A stretch of 10,129 nt of DNA from Ruaniaceae bacterium (GCA_030450655.1 JAKDIE010000027.1:1-10129); one strand, 5' to 3'. Shown: positions 1 to 7,298, numbered from the stretch's first letter. The notes: generated from the letters alone by a model not told the origin. Made by a program: numbers and translations.

Positions 1-1314
1 GCCCTTGGCCTCGCCACGGCCCTGGTTGCTGGATGCGGCGGCGGCACGCAGCCCACCGGCCCAGACGGTGCTGCCACTGATAGCGCCACCGAAGGAGGCG
101 CGGCGGGTGCCACAGGCGGCGCAGCGAACGCCTGGGTCCTCACCGGTGGCGTCCACGAGGAGCTCTGGGGCGGCTCGTTCGAGCGCTGGAGCGAGGGGAA
201 CCCCGATACCCCGATCACCTACGAACTGTTCGCGAACGATGCCTACAAGGAGAAGATCCGCACGGCCATCGGCGCAGGCAATGCGCCAACACTCGTCTTC
301 GGATGGGGCGGCGGAACTCAAGCCGAGTACGTTGCAAACGGCAACATCGTCGACATCACCGCGGAGACCACCGATGTCGTCAGCCGCGTCATTCCTGCGG
401 TTGCGGACGTGGGCAAGATCGACGGGGTGACGTACGGGATCGCGAATGGCCAGAGCCAGCCCGTGATCCTCTTCGTCAACGAGGATCTCTTCGCCCAGAT
501 CGGCGCAGAGGTTCCCACCACGTGGGATGAGCTCATCGACGTCGTCGGACAGTTCAACGAGGCCGGCATCGCGCCGTTCTCGGTGGCTGGCCAGTCGAAG
601 TGGCCGTACCTGATGTGGATCCAGTACCTCACCGATCGCATCGGTGGCCCGGAAGTCTTCCAGGCGATCCTCGACAACGAGCCTGACGCGTGGTCCCACC
701 CGGCCGTCACCGAGGCGCTCACCAAGATCCAGGAACTGGTCGAGGCCGGCGGGTTCGCGTCCGGATTCGGATCCATCTCTGCGGATGCGAACGCCGATCT
801 TGCGCTGGTCTACACCGGCAGGGCCGCGATGCTGCTGCAGGGTTCGTGGGTGTACTCGACGTTCAAGGGCGATGCCCCAGAGTTCACGGCTGACGGCCTC
901 GGATTCACAACCTTCCCAGCCGTTGAGGGCGGCGAGGGTGACCCGGCGAACGTCGTCGGCAACCCCTCCAACTACTGGTCCGTTGCAGCCTCGGCGACAC
1001 CGGAGGCGCAGGCCACGGCCACGCAGTACCTCAACGAGATCGTCTGGGATGACGAGTACACGCCCTTCCTGCTCGAGGGTGGCGGCGTGCCGCCGGTCAT
1101 CGGAATCGAAGACCAGATTGCCGAAATGGAGGACGCGGACTTCCTGGGACTCGCATACGAGATGGTGCGCGATGCGCCTCACTTCCAGCTCTCCTGGGAT
1201 CAGGCTCTCGGCTCGGCTCCCGCACAGGAGCTTCTCACCAACCTCGAGATGATCTTCCTGCAGCAGAGCACACCCGAGCAGTTCGTCACGGCAATGAACG
1301 CCACCATCAAGTGA
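1..1314 (+). CDS. ABC transporter sugar-binding lipoprotein (family 1 solute-binding protein), 5' partial
   Basis: This is the extracellular substrate-binding protein of a carbohydrate ABC importer. The open frame runs from base 1 without a start codon, so the first residues of the signal peptide lie outside the window; 437 codons are present. The visible N-terminus is a hydrophobic stretch ending in a lipobox, LVAGC, with the lipidated Cys at codon 12 (bases 34-36), followed by a Gly/Ala/Thr-rich linker to about codon 44. The rest has the usual order of a family 1 sugar-binding protein: a strand and helix beginning WVLTGGVHEEL, a glycine-rich stretch FGWGGG, an aromatic-rich middle, and a C-terminal helical part ending ATIK. 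An internal ATG at 409 is not the start, because the lipobox frame continues upstream of it. The stop overlaps the next gene's GTG by 4 bases, so it is the first visible gene of an operon with two permeases and a GH120-like enzyme. Xylo-oligosaccharide binding is inferred from that enzyme only. Confidence 0.9.
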   Translation, partial: ALGLATALVAGCGGGTQPTGPDGAATDSATEGGAAGATGGAANAWVLTGGVHEELWGGSFERWSEGNPDTPITYELFANDAYKEKIRTAIGAGNAPTLVFGWGGGTQAEYVANGNIVDITAETTDVVSRVIPAVADVGKIDGVTYGIANGQSQPVILFVNEDLFAQIGAEVPTTWDELIDVVGQFNEAGIAPFSVAGQSKWPYLMWIQYLTDRIGGPEVFQAILDNEPDAWSHPAVTEALTKIQELVEAGGFASGFGSISADANADLALVYTGRAAMLLQGSWVYSTFKGDAPEFTADGLGFTTFPAVEGGEGDPANVVGNPSNYWSVAASATPEAQATATQYLNEIVWDDEYTPFLLEGGGVPPVIGIEDQIAEMEDADFLGLAYEMVRDAPHFQLSWDQALGSAPAQELLTNLEMIFLQQSTPEQFVTAMNATIK

Positions 1315-2216
1315 CAACACTCACCACACCCGGTGCGGCACACCGCCGCCGCACCGGGCCCCCCGGGTGGCTGGCGGTGCCGGCACTGGGGTTCTTCGCG
1401 ATCTTCGCGATCATTCCCCTCATTGGCGTGGTAGTCCTGAGCTTTGTTAGCTGGGACGGCCTCGGCACGCCGTCATTCATTGGGACCGGAAACTGGTCCC
1501 GTATGCTCGCGGATCCCCTGACGCAGAATGCGCTGTGGTTATCCGTCAAAGTGGTCTTCTTCTCGGTTCTCTTCCAGGCGCCGGTGAGCCTCCTGCTCGG
1601 AGTGTTCATGGCCGGGCACCAGAAGTGGCGGAACTGGCTCTCCATCCTCTACTTCCTGCCTCTGCTCTTCTCCTCCGCGGCTGTGGCGATCTCCTTCCGC
1701 TCGCTCCTCGACCCGAACTTCGGGCTCGGCGCGGCGACGGGTATCTCCTGGCTCTCCCAGGACTGGCTCGGCAATCCCACGCTCGCGCTCTATGTGGCGC
1801 TCTTCGTGATCTCGTGGTGCTTCATCCCCTTCCACTCGCTGCTGTACCAGGCCGGAGTCCGGCAGATCCCGATTCAGCTCTACGAGGCGGCACTGATCGA
1901 CGGCGCCAGTGCCTGGGATCGCTTCTGGCACATCACGATCCCGCAGTTGCGCTACACGATCATCACCTCGACAACCCTGATCCTCGTGGGCTCGCTCACC
2001 TATTTCGACCTGATCTACGTGCTCACGCAAGGCGGACCCGGTAATGCAACGCGAATTCTGCCGCTGCACATGTACCTCACGGGATTCCGCTCCTTCGATA
2101 TGGGCGGCGCGAGCGTGATCGCCGTGATCCTTGTGGTCATCGGCCTGACCATGTCACTCGGACTCAACAAGCTCAGCGGTTCGGACCGCATGGAGTCTCA
2201 GCAGGAAGGGCTCTGA
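1311..2216 (+). CDS. Carbohydrate ABC transporter permease, MalF/UgpA type
   Basis: This is one of two membrane subunits of the sugar importer (301 aa). I see six hydrophobic segments, near residues 20-46, 74-100, 109-132, 157-180, 216-238 and 265-286. The cytoplasmic EAA loop that docks the ATPase is clear at 192-211 (EAALIDGASAWDRFWHITIP). A GGPGNAT motif at 241-247 is typical of the MalF-type partner. The GTG start at 1311 forms GTGA with the upstream stop, giving a 4-base overlap and no clear Shine-Dalgarno sequence, which points to translational coupling. The next in-frame ATG (1503) would remove the first membrane segment, so GTG is preferred. The stop overlaps the next permease by one base. 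Family and role are secure; the transported sugar is inferred from the operon. Confidence 0.93.
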   Translation: MTTLTTPGAAHRRRTGPPGWLAVPALGFFAIFAIIPLIGVVVLSFVSWDGLGTPSFIGTGNWSRMLADPLTQNALWLSVKVVFFSVLFQAPVSLLLGVFMAGHQKWRNWLSILYFLPLLFSSAAVAISFRSLLDPNFGLGAATGISWLSQDWLGNPTLALYVALFVISWCFIPFHSLLYQAGVRQIPIQLYEAALIDGASAWDRFWHITIPQLRYTIITSTTLILVGSLTYFDLIYVLTQGGPGNATRILPLHMYLTGFRSFDMGGASVIAVILVVIGLTMSLGLNKLSGSDRMESQQEGL

Positions 2217-3046
2217 TGAATCAGTCACTACGCACCCGGCCAAACGTAGTCGGATCAGTCCTCGCGTGGGTGTGGCTCCTGCTCGTCCTGGTACCGATCT
2301 ACTTCATCATCGTCACGTCGCTGCGGCCTCAGTCGATGTTCTACACCGAGAATCCGCTCTCGTTCCCCTCCGAACCCACCCTCGGGGCATTCGGCCGCGT
2401 GCTGGAGAACAGCTTCATGCTGTACTTCACCAACAGCGTCATCGTCACGGTCGCCACCGTGGCGATCCTGCTCGCGGTCTCGGTGATGGCGTCCTACGTC
2501 ATCGTCCGCACGCAATCGGCGTTTTCGCGCAGAGTGTTCTCGCTCTTCCTGCTTGGCCTCGCGATCCCGATGCAGGCCACGATCATCCCCGTGTACTACC
2601 TGATCGTGCAGTTGGGGCTCTATGACACCTTGTGGGCGCTCATCCTCCCCTCGGTCGCATTCGCGATTCCGATCACGGTGCTGATTCTCGTGAACTTCAT
2701 GCGAGATATCCCGAAGGAACTGTTTGAGTCCATGCGCGTGGACGGCGCATCCGAGTGGAAGATCCTCCTGACGCTCGCGTTGCCGCTCACGCGCCCCGCG
2801 CTCGTGACCGTGGGCATCTACGACGCGCTCAACGTATGGAACGGCTTCCTGTTCCCGCTCGTGCTCACGCAAAGCGCCTCGAAGCGAGTCGTCCCACTCT
2901 CGCTCTGGTCATTCCAGGGCGAATTCCAGACCGACATCCCGGCCGTCATGGCCGCCGTCGTCCTTTCAGTTGTGCCACTGCTGGCCGCCTACATCGTGGG
3001 ACGCCGCCAGTTGGTTTCCGGTCTCACCGCCGGTTTCGGCAAGTAA
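2216..3046 (+). CDS. Carbohydrate ABC transporter permease, MalG/UgpE type
   Basis: This is the second membrane subunit of the importer (276 aa). The N-terminal segment (about 12-35), the PTLGAFGRV region after the first loop and further membrane segments near 70-97, 105-133, 138-161, 196-215 and 240-262 follow the MalG pattern. The EAA-type loop is at 170-190 (ESMRVDGASEWKILLTLALP), with ESM in place of EAA and the central DGA conserved. The ATG lies in TGATG with the stop of the preceding permease, and AGGAAGGG at 2203-2210 is a good ribosome binding site with a 5-base spacer. The GH120-like gene starts 27 bases downstream. No ATP-binding protein gene is present, so an ATPase from elsewhere, such as a shared MsiK-type protein known from actinobacteria, is inferred. 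Confidence 0.93.
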   Translation: MNQSLRTRPNVVGSVLAWVWLLLVLVPIYFIIVTSLRPQSMFYTENPLSFPSEPTLGAFGRVLENSFMLYFTNSVIVTVATVAILLAVSVMASYVIVRTQSAFSRRVFSLFLLGLAIPMQATIIPVYYLIVQLGLYDTLWALILPSVAFAIPITVLILVNFMRDIPKELFESMRVDGASEWKILLTLALPLTRPALVTVGIYDALNVWNGFLFPLVLTQSASKRVVPLSLWSFQGEFQTDIPAVMAAVVLSVVPLLAAYIVGRRQLVSGLTAGFGK

Positions 3047-3061
3047 TCCCATATACAGATC

Positions 3062-3067
3062 AAGGAG
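3062..3067 (+). promoter_or_regulatory. Ribosome binding site of the GH120-like gene
   Basis: AAGGAG stands 6 bases before the ATG at 3074. It fixes the start and shows that this gene, unlike the two permeases, is initiated independently although it is in the same operon. Confidence 0.75.
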
Positions 3068-3073
3068 TAGCAA

Positions 3074-5038
3074 ATGACCGAGTACCACGTCTCCACGACG
3101 GGTTCCGATCTCAACCCCGGAACGGCCGCAGAGCCGTTCGGAACCGTGAACCATGCGGCCCAGGTGGCCGATGCCGGGGACACAGTGGTGGTCCACGAAG
3201 GCACCTACCGCGAGTGGGTGCGCCCGGCCCGGGGTGGCCGGAGCGATTCTCGCCGGATTACCTACGTTGCCGCCGAGGGCGAGCACGTGAAGATCACGGG
3301 CGCCGAGCCCGTCACGCAGTGGGAGCAGGAGGCCGACGGCGTGTGGCGGGCCGAGGTTCCCAACTCACTGTTTGGCGAATGGAATCCGTTCGCAGAGGAA
3401 CTCGCTGGCGATTGGGTGGTGCCCGATCGGACGCGCCCACGCACGCACCTGGGCGACGTGTACCTGAACGGTTCGGGCTCCTACGAGGTGGGGTCCCGTG
3501 CTGCGGTCGCGACCGTCACCGAACGCACCGAGATCGTGGACGATTGGTCCGGCGCCGTCGTCCCCGTGGTTAACGTGGAGCAGACCCGCCGCGCCTGGTA
3601 CGCCGAAGTTGGCGAGCGGAGCACGATCATTTGGGCGAACTTCGATGGGGCGAACCCGAACGATGAGCTCGTGGAGATCAACGTGCGCCGCAGCGTCTTC
3701 TACCCCACGGTCCACCACCGCGACTACATCACGGTGCGCGGTTTCGAACTCGCCCAGGCGGCGTGCCCGTGGACTCCGCCCACGGCCGATCAGCCCGGCC
3801 TGATCGGGCCGAACTGGGCGAAGGGCTGGATCGTCGAGGACAACGAGATCCACGATGCCAAGTGCTCGGCCATCTCACTCGGCAAGGAGAAGACGAGCGG
3901 GCACAACTATTCGACCGAACGCGGCGACAAGCCTGGTTACCAGTACCAGCTCGAATCCGTGTTCTCGGCACGCCAGATCGGGTGGGATGCCGAGCACATC
4001 GGTTCGCACATCGTTCGCAACAACGAGATCTACGAGTGCGGGCAGAACGGCGTGGTGGGGCACCTCGGGTGCGTGTTCTCCACGATTGAGAACAACCACA
4101 TCCACCACATCGCTCACAAGCGCGAGTTCTACGGCTACGAGATCGGCGGCATTAAGCTGCACGCGGCCCTCGATGTGCGGATCGAAGGGAACCGGTTCCA
4201 CGACTGCTCGCTCGGAACCTGGCTCGACTGGGAGACGCAAGGCACCCGCATCACGCGGAACGTGTACTTCGACAACGCGCGAGATCTCTTCATCGAGGTG
4301 TCCCACGGCCCGTACATCGTGGATCACAACGTGTTCGCCTCGCCCATCAGCGTGGACAACATGAGCCAGGGCGGCGCGTACGTGAACAACATCGTGGGCG
4401 GCGCCGTACGCCTCGAGCCGGTGCGCGATCGCTCTACCCCGTACCACCGCCCGCACAGCACCCAGGTGTCTGGCTTCGCCGTCATCGAGGGCGGCGACGA
4501 TCGCTGGTTCGGCAACCTCTTCTTCGGCGGAGACCTGGACGCCGCGTACGCGCCGGGCTCCATCGGTCATCACCTGGCCGGCTACGGCATGGCGGGCTAC
4601 GCGGATTACCCGGCCTCGCTGGAGGAGTATCGGCGCCTGGTTGAGGACGACGATTCGGATCACGCCCGGTACATGGGGCGCACCCGGCCGGTGTACGTCC
4701 GCAACAACGCCTATGTGGCGGATGCCCTGCCGCGTCCCGGCGAGGAGGGTGCCGTAGTGCTCAGCGGCGACGCGAGCGTTGCCGTCACCGTGGATGGCGG
4801 AAGCGGGTACCTCGAGATCACCCTCCCCGCGGGCATCGACGCCAGCGCCGCACCGATCACCTCAGGGACGGATCTCGGCTTCGCCTGGCTGCCGGACGCG
4901 GACTTCGAGGAGCGGGACGGCACACCCGCCCGGATCGACCTCGATCTCGCAGGCGCTACGAAGAATGCCGACGACGCCTACCCCGCCGGTCCGCTGGCAG
5001 GCCTCGCTTCGGGGACGGAGCGCATCCAGCTCTGGTAG
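3074..5038 (+). CDS. GH120-family beta-xylosidase-like enzyme (right-handed beta-helix)
   Basis: The product (654 aa) resembles GH120 beta-xylosidases such as XylC of Thermoanaerobacterium saccharolyticum, which remove xylose from the non-reducing end of xylo-oligosaccharides with retention. The N-terminus (YHVSTTGSDLNPGT, then AGDTVVVHEGTYREWV) is the first coil of the helix. An inserted outer domain follows in roughly the next 150 residues, and the helix resumes with repeated N-x-I/H-x-H-rich coils (NEIHDAKCSA, NEIYECGQNG, NNHIHHI). The motifs WLDWETQG and IEVSHGP carry Asp385 and Glu408. Their 23-residue spacing equals that of the XylC nucleophile and acid/base (Asp382 and Glu405, from memory). 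Length is close to XylC. There is no signal peptide, so it acts in the cytoplasm on sugar brought in by the upstream transporter. A strong ribosome binding site precedes the ATG. Substrate preference within GH120 (xylosidase versus another pentosidase) cannot be read from sequence alone. Confidence 0.87.
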   Translation: MTEYHVSTTGSDLNPGTAAEPFGTVNHAAQVADAGDTVVVHEGTYREWVRPARGGRSDSRRITYVAAEGEHVKITGAEPVTQWEQEADGVWRAEVPNSLFGEWNPFAEELAGDWVVPDRTRPRTHLGDVYLNGSGSYEVGSRAAVATVTERTEIVDDWSGAVVPVVNVEQTRRAWYAEVGERSTIIWANFDGANPNDELVEINVRRSVFYPTVHHRDYITVRGFELAQAACPWTPPTADQPGLIGPNWAKGWIVEDNEIHDAKCSAISLGKEKTSGHNYSTERGDKPGYQYQLESVFSARQIGWDAEHIGSHIVRNNEIYECGQNGVVGHLGCVFSTIENNHIHHIAHKREFYGYEIGGIKLHAALDVRIEGNRFHDCSLGTWLDWETQGTRITRNVYFDNARDLFIEVSHGPYIVDHNVFASPISVDNMSQGGAYVNNIVGGAVRLEPVRDRSTPYHRPHSTQVSGFAVIEGGDDRWFGNLFFGGDLDAAYAPGSIGHHLAGYGMAGYADYPASLEEYRRLVEDDDSDHARYMGRTRPVYVRNNAYVADALPRPGEEGAVVLSGDASVAVTVDGGSGYLEITLPAGIDASAAPITSGTDLGFAWLPDADFEERDGTPARIDLDLAGATKNADDAYPAGPLAGLASGTERIQLW

Positions 5039-5053
5039 CGACTGCACCCAGAA

Positions 5054-5110
5054 GGAAGTTGAGGTGTGGGATTGCTAAGCGGCCTATAGCGATCCCACAC
5101 CTCAACTTCT
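5054..5110. terminator. Large hairpin between convergent genes, probable bidirectional terminator
   Basis: The arms 5055-5072 and 5092-5109 are perfect 18-base reverse complements (GAAGTTGAGGTGTGGGAT and its partner). Pairing continues through one G-T wobble at 5073/5091 and four more pairs inward, plus a G-T pair outside (5054/5110). The total is a 24-pair stem with a 9-base loop (5078-5086). It lies 15 bases after the GH120-like stop and about 58 bases beyond the stop of the opposing flavoprotein gene. Neither side has a T-tract, so it would be a non-canonical hairpin terminator of a kind proposed for high-GC Gram-positive bacteria. A dispersed intergenic repeat is an alternative. Confidence 0.7.
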
Positions 5111-5168
5111 ACGCGCGGGATGACGAAGAAGGGGACGCGGCAGGCGGGCATCGGCGCACGCGCAGCGG

Positions 5169-6314
5169 CTACCGCGGCGGGCCGAGGAGTGCGTTCGCCC
5201 ACGCCGCGTGGGCCGATTCGTCGTCGGAGGGATGGAAGATCCCAGCGAGAACGTCCCGGTACAGCCGCGAAAGCTCATTGCGGCTGAAGTACGAACTCCC
5301 GCCCATCGAGCGGATCGCCTCGTCCACCACGTACCGCGCAGTCTCGGTGGCCCGCACCTTGAGGCCCGAGAGTCGCGGCAGCCAGAGGGCGCCGTGCCGC
5401 TCGGGCGTGAACTCGTCCACGTCCCGCGCGAGCGTCTCGATCTGCGGGGAAAGCGCATCGAGCTGGATCGCGGCGGAGGCGAGCCGCCAACGAATATCGG
5501 GATCGGACGAGTACGGCGCGTCGTTCTTCACCGAATGGCGCTTCGCCACGCCCTCGGCTGCAACCTCCAGCGCCCGCTCGCCAATGCCGGTGTACACCGC
5601 GGCCAGGAGGATCTCAAAGTTCGAGAAGATCCCGAAGATGACGGGGTCCATCGTGGGTCCCGGGGCCAGGCGGCGCAGCACGCGTTCGGGCGGGCAGGGG
5701 GCGCCGTCGAGCACCGTGGTGCACGATTGTGAGGCGCGCATGCCGAGCGCATCCCAATCATCCTTGACCGTCACTCCCCCACCATCGCGCCGGATGAAGC
5801 CGTACACGGACATCGGCGATTCGCCCGAAGTGTCCATGCCGAACGTTCCGAGCATGGTCCACACCGGGCTCAGGGAGGTGAAGATCTTGGTGCCGTGGAA
5901 GGAGTAGCCGCCAGCGCCGTCGGGCCGCGCCTCGGACATGGAGCCAAAGAGCACCAGATCATTGCCGCGCTCGGAGATGCCGAAACCGAAGATCTCGCCA
6001 TTCATCGCGGCCTCGAAGAGGAAGTCCGCCTCGGCGAGGCCCGCAGCATGCATCACGCGGGCCACGCCCACCCACACCTGGTGCATGTTCACGCCGAGCG
6101 CAGTGCCAGGGGCCGCGCCCGCAAGCTCGCGCTGCACTCGGGTCATCTCGGCGAGGCTGAGCCCTCCGCCGCCGAACTCCTTCGGCACGAATGCCGTGAA
6201 GTATCCGGCCGCCTTCAGATCGGCAATGTCATCGTGCGGGAACGTGTTCTCGCGATCGTGGCGCTCGGCGCGGGAGTGGATGGTCTCAAGGAGTTCAGCA
6301 GTGAGGTAGCTCAT
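5169..6314 (-). CDS. Acyl-CoA dehydrogenase-family flavoprotein
   Basis: This is a 381-aa protein of the acyl-CoA dehydrogenase fold. The N-terminal helical domain has VPKEFGGGGLSLAEM at 43-57. The middle beta domain has GFGISERGND near 110-119, YSFHGTKIFTS at 137-147 and WDALGMRASQS at 187-197, which fit the flavin-binding and substrate regions. The C-terminal helical domain holds GGSSYFSRNELSRLYRDV near 338-355. The YEGT-type motif that carries the catalytic glutamate of medium-chain enzymes is not present, so the product may be an oxidase or flavin monooxygenase of this fold rather than a beta-oxidation enzyme (inference). The ATG has no good ribosome binding site, and TACTAT lies 6 bases before it, so the mRNA may be leaderless. 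It stands alone between two sugar clusters, convergent with the GH120-like gene and divergent from the SIS gene. Its physiological substrate is unknown. Confidence 0.85.
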   Translation of the reverse strand: MSYLTAELLETIHSRAERHDRENTFPHDDIADLKAAGYFTAFVPKEFGGGGLSLAEMTRVQRELAGAAPGTALGVNMHQVWVGVARVMHAAGLAEADFLFEAAMNGEIFGFGISERGNDLVLFGSMSEARPDGAGGYSFHGTKIFTSLSPVWTMLGTFGMDTSGESPMSVYGFIRRDGGGVTVKDDWDALGMRASQSCTTVLDGAPCPPERVLRRLAPGPTMDPVIFGIFSNFEILLAAVYTGIGERALEVAAEGVAKRHSVKNDAPYSSDPDIRWRLASAAIQLDALSPQIETLARDVDEFTPERHGALWLPRLSGLKVRATETARYVVDEAIRSMGGSSYFSRNELSRLYRDVLAGIFHPSDDESAHAAWANALLGPPR

Positions 6315-6320
6315 GCTTCG

Positions 6321-6326
6321 ATAGTA
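6321..6326 (-). promoter_or_regulatory. Possible -10 element for the flavoprotein gene
   Basis: On the minus strand TACTAT ends 6 bases before the ATG at 6314, which would place the transcription start at or next to the start codon. A weak -35-like CCGTCA lies 17 bases upstream (6349-6344). The call rests on short motif matches only. Confidence 0.3.
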
Positions 6327-6356
6327 CGAGACGAGGCAATTCGTGACGGAAACTCA

Positions 6357-6386
6357 TTGCATGAAAGTGCTATTTCTGATTAGATT
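6357..6386 (+). promoter_or_regulatory. Candidate promoter of the SIS-ROK operon
   Basis: TTGCAT (6357-6362) and TAGATT (6381-6386) are separated by 18 bases and fit a housekeeping-type -35/-10 pair moderately well. Transcription would begin near 6393, leaving a leader of about 24 bases with GGAG at 6409-6412 before the ATG at 6417. The segment is AT-rich against a very GC-rich background. Confidence 0.45.
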
Positions 6387-6398
6387 AGATCACTTTCA
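6362..6398. promoter_or_regulatory. TGAAAGTG/CACTTTCA dyad, candidate DeoR-family operator
   Basis: Two perfect 8-base inverted half-sites, TGAAAGTG (6362-6369) and CACTTTCA (6391-6398), are 29 bases apart centre to centre. One sits between the -35 and -10 of the candidate SIS promoter and the other covers its expected start point. CTTTCA-type half-sites are known for several DeoR-family regulators, and a DeoR-family gene lies at 8256-9059. Control of the SIS-ROK genes, and possibly of the divergent flavoprotein gene, by that protein is an inference. Confidence 0.5.
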
Positions 6399-6416
6399 AT
6401 CATCGAACGGAGAATC

Positions 6417-7298
6417 ATGACGACCACACGCTTCGTCACCACGGAGATCAATTCACAGCCCGAGGTGTGGCGTCTCGCCGCAGATGTCGCGGACGCGTCC
6501 ACGGACGTACTGCCCACGCCCGGCGCGCGCGTGGCCGTGGTTGGCTGCGGCACCAGCTGGTTCATCGCACAGGCCTACGCCACCCTCCGCGAGCAGTCCG
6601 GAAACGGCGAGACCGACGCGTTCGCCGGCTCAGAGTTCCCCTACGGCCGCTCCTACGACGCGATCGTGGCCATCACACGCTCCGGCACCACGAGCGAGAT
6701 CATCGACCTCCTCGGCAAGGTGGGCGAGACCCCCACCATCTGCATCACCGCCGTCACCGACTCCCCCGCGGCAGACGCGGCCGACGCTGTCATCGATTTG
6801 GCGTTCGCCGACGAGCAGTCTGTGGTGCAGACCCGCTTCGCAACCAGCGTTCTCGCACTGCTGCGCCGCTCGCTCGGCCAGGACCTCACCGCGGCCATCG
6901 CCGACGCCGAGACCGCCCTGACCATCCCCGTGGACGGCCTGATCGACGTGGACCAGGTCACCTTCCTTGGCCTTGGTTGGACGATCGGCCTCGCCAACGA
7001 GGCGGCTCTGAAGTCCCGCGAAGCATCCCAGCTGTGGACCGAGGCGTACCCGGCGATGGACTACCGCCACGGCCCAATCTCGATCGCTCAGCCAGGGCGG
7101 CTCGTGTGGTCGTTCGGACCGGCGCCGGAGGGGCTCGAGGAGAACATCCTCGCCACAGGCGCCCGCTTCGTGTACCACGACATCGACCCGCTGGCCGGGC
7201 TGATCGTGGCGCAGCGTTTCGCCGTGGCGATGGCCGAGAGCAAGGGCCTGAACCCGGATCAGCCGCGCTCGCTGACGCGCTCGGTCATACTGAACTAG
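6417..7298 (+). CDS. SIS-domain sugar-phosphate isomerase/deaminase-like protein
   Basis: This 293-aa protein has two SIS modules and corresponds to the isomerase half of GlmS without the glutaminase domain, as in AgaS/NagB-II-type enzymes that convert amino-sugar 6-phosphates to ketose phosphates. Visible motifs are GCGTS at 43-47 and SGTTSE at 89-94 (phosphate-binding loops of the first SIS module). The second module has an EAALKSRE segment with Glu195 and Glu202, matching the GlmS EGALKLKE region, and YRHGP with His218 at the position of the GlmS ring-opening histidine. The tail DQPRSLTRSVILN resembles the GlmS C-terminus, but the Schiff-base lysine position is Arg288. The start is supported by GGAG 4 bases upstream. 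The ROK kinase follows after 22 bases in the same operon. A role on a phosphorylated sugar or amino sugar is likely; deaminase versus isomerase activity is not decided. Confidence 0.85.
   Translation: MTTTRFVTTEINSQPEVWRLAADVADASTDVLPTPGARVAVVGCGTSWFIAQAYATLREQSGNGETDAFAGSEFPYGRSYDAIVAITRSGTTSEIIDLLGKVGETPTICITAVTDSPAADAADAVIDLAFADEQSVVQTRFATSVLALLRRSLGQDLTAAIADAETALTIPVDGLIDVDQVTFLGLGWTIGLANEAALKSREASQLWTEAYPAMDYRHGPISIAQPGRLVWSFGPAPEGLEENILATGARFVYHDIDPLAGLIVAQRFAVAMAESKGLNPDQPRSLTRSVILN

Noticed and set aside
409..411. ATG as start of the binding protein
   Set aside because: The same frame is open from base 1 and encodes a lipoprotein signal end and the N-terminal lobe, so the internal ATG would give a truncated protein.
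5..430. Open frame of 141 codons at the window start, + strand
   Set aside because: It is Ser/Arg/Pro-rich shadow coding in another frame of the binding-protein gene, whose true frame runs from base 1 with a lipobox.
5059..5907. Long + strand open frame (282 codons) and its neighbour at 5208-5732
   Set aside because: Antisense to the flavoprotein gene, low complexity and rich in Arg/Ser; the minus-strand frame shows a recognisable family over its full length.
6378..6390. GATTAGATTAGAT tandem repeat as a repeat element or CRISPR-like unit
   Set aside because: Only about two and a half units of five bases; better explained as the AT-rich -10 region of the SIS promoter.
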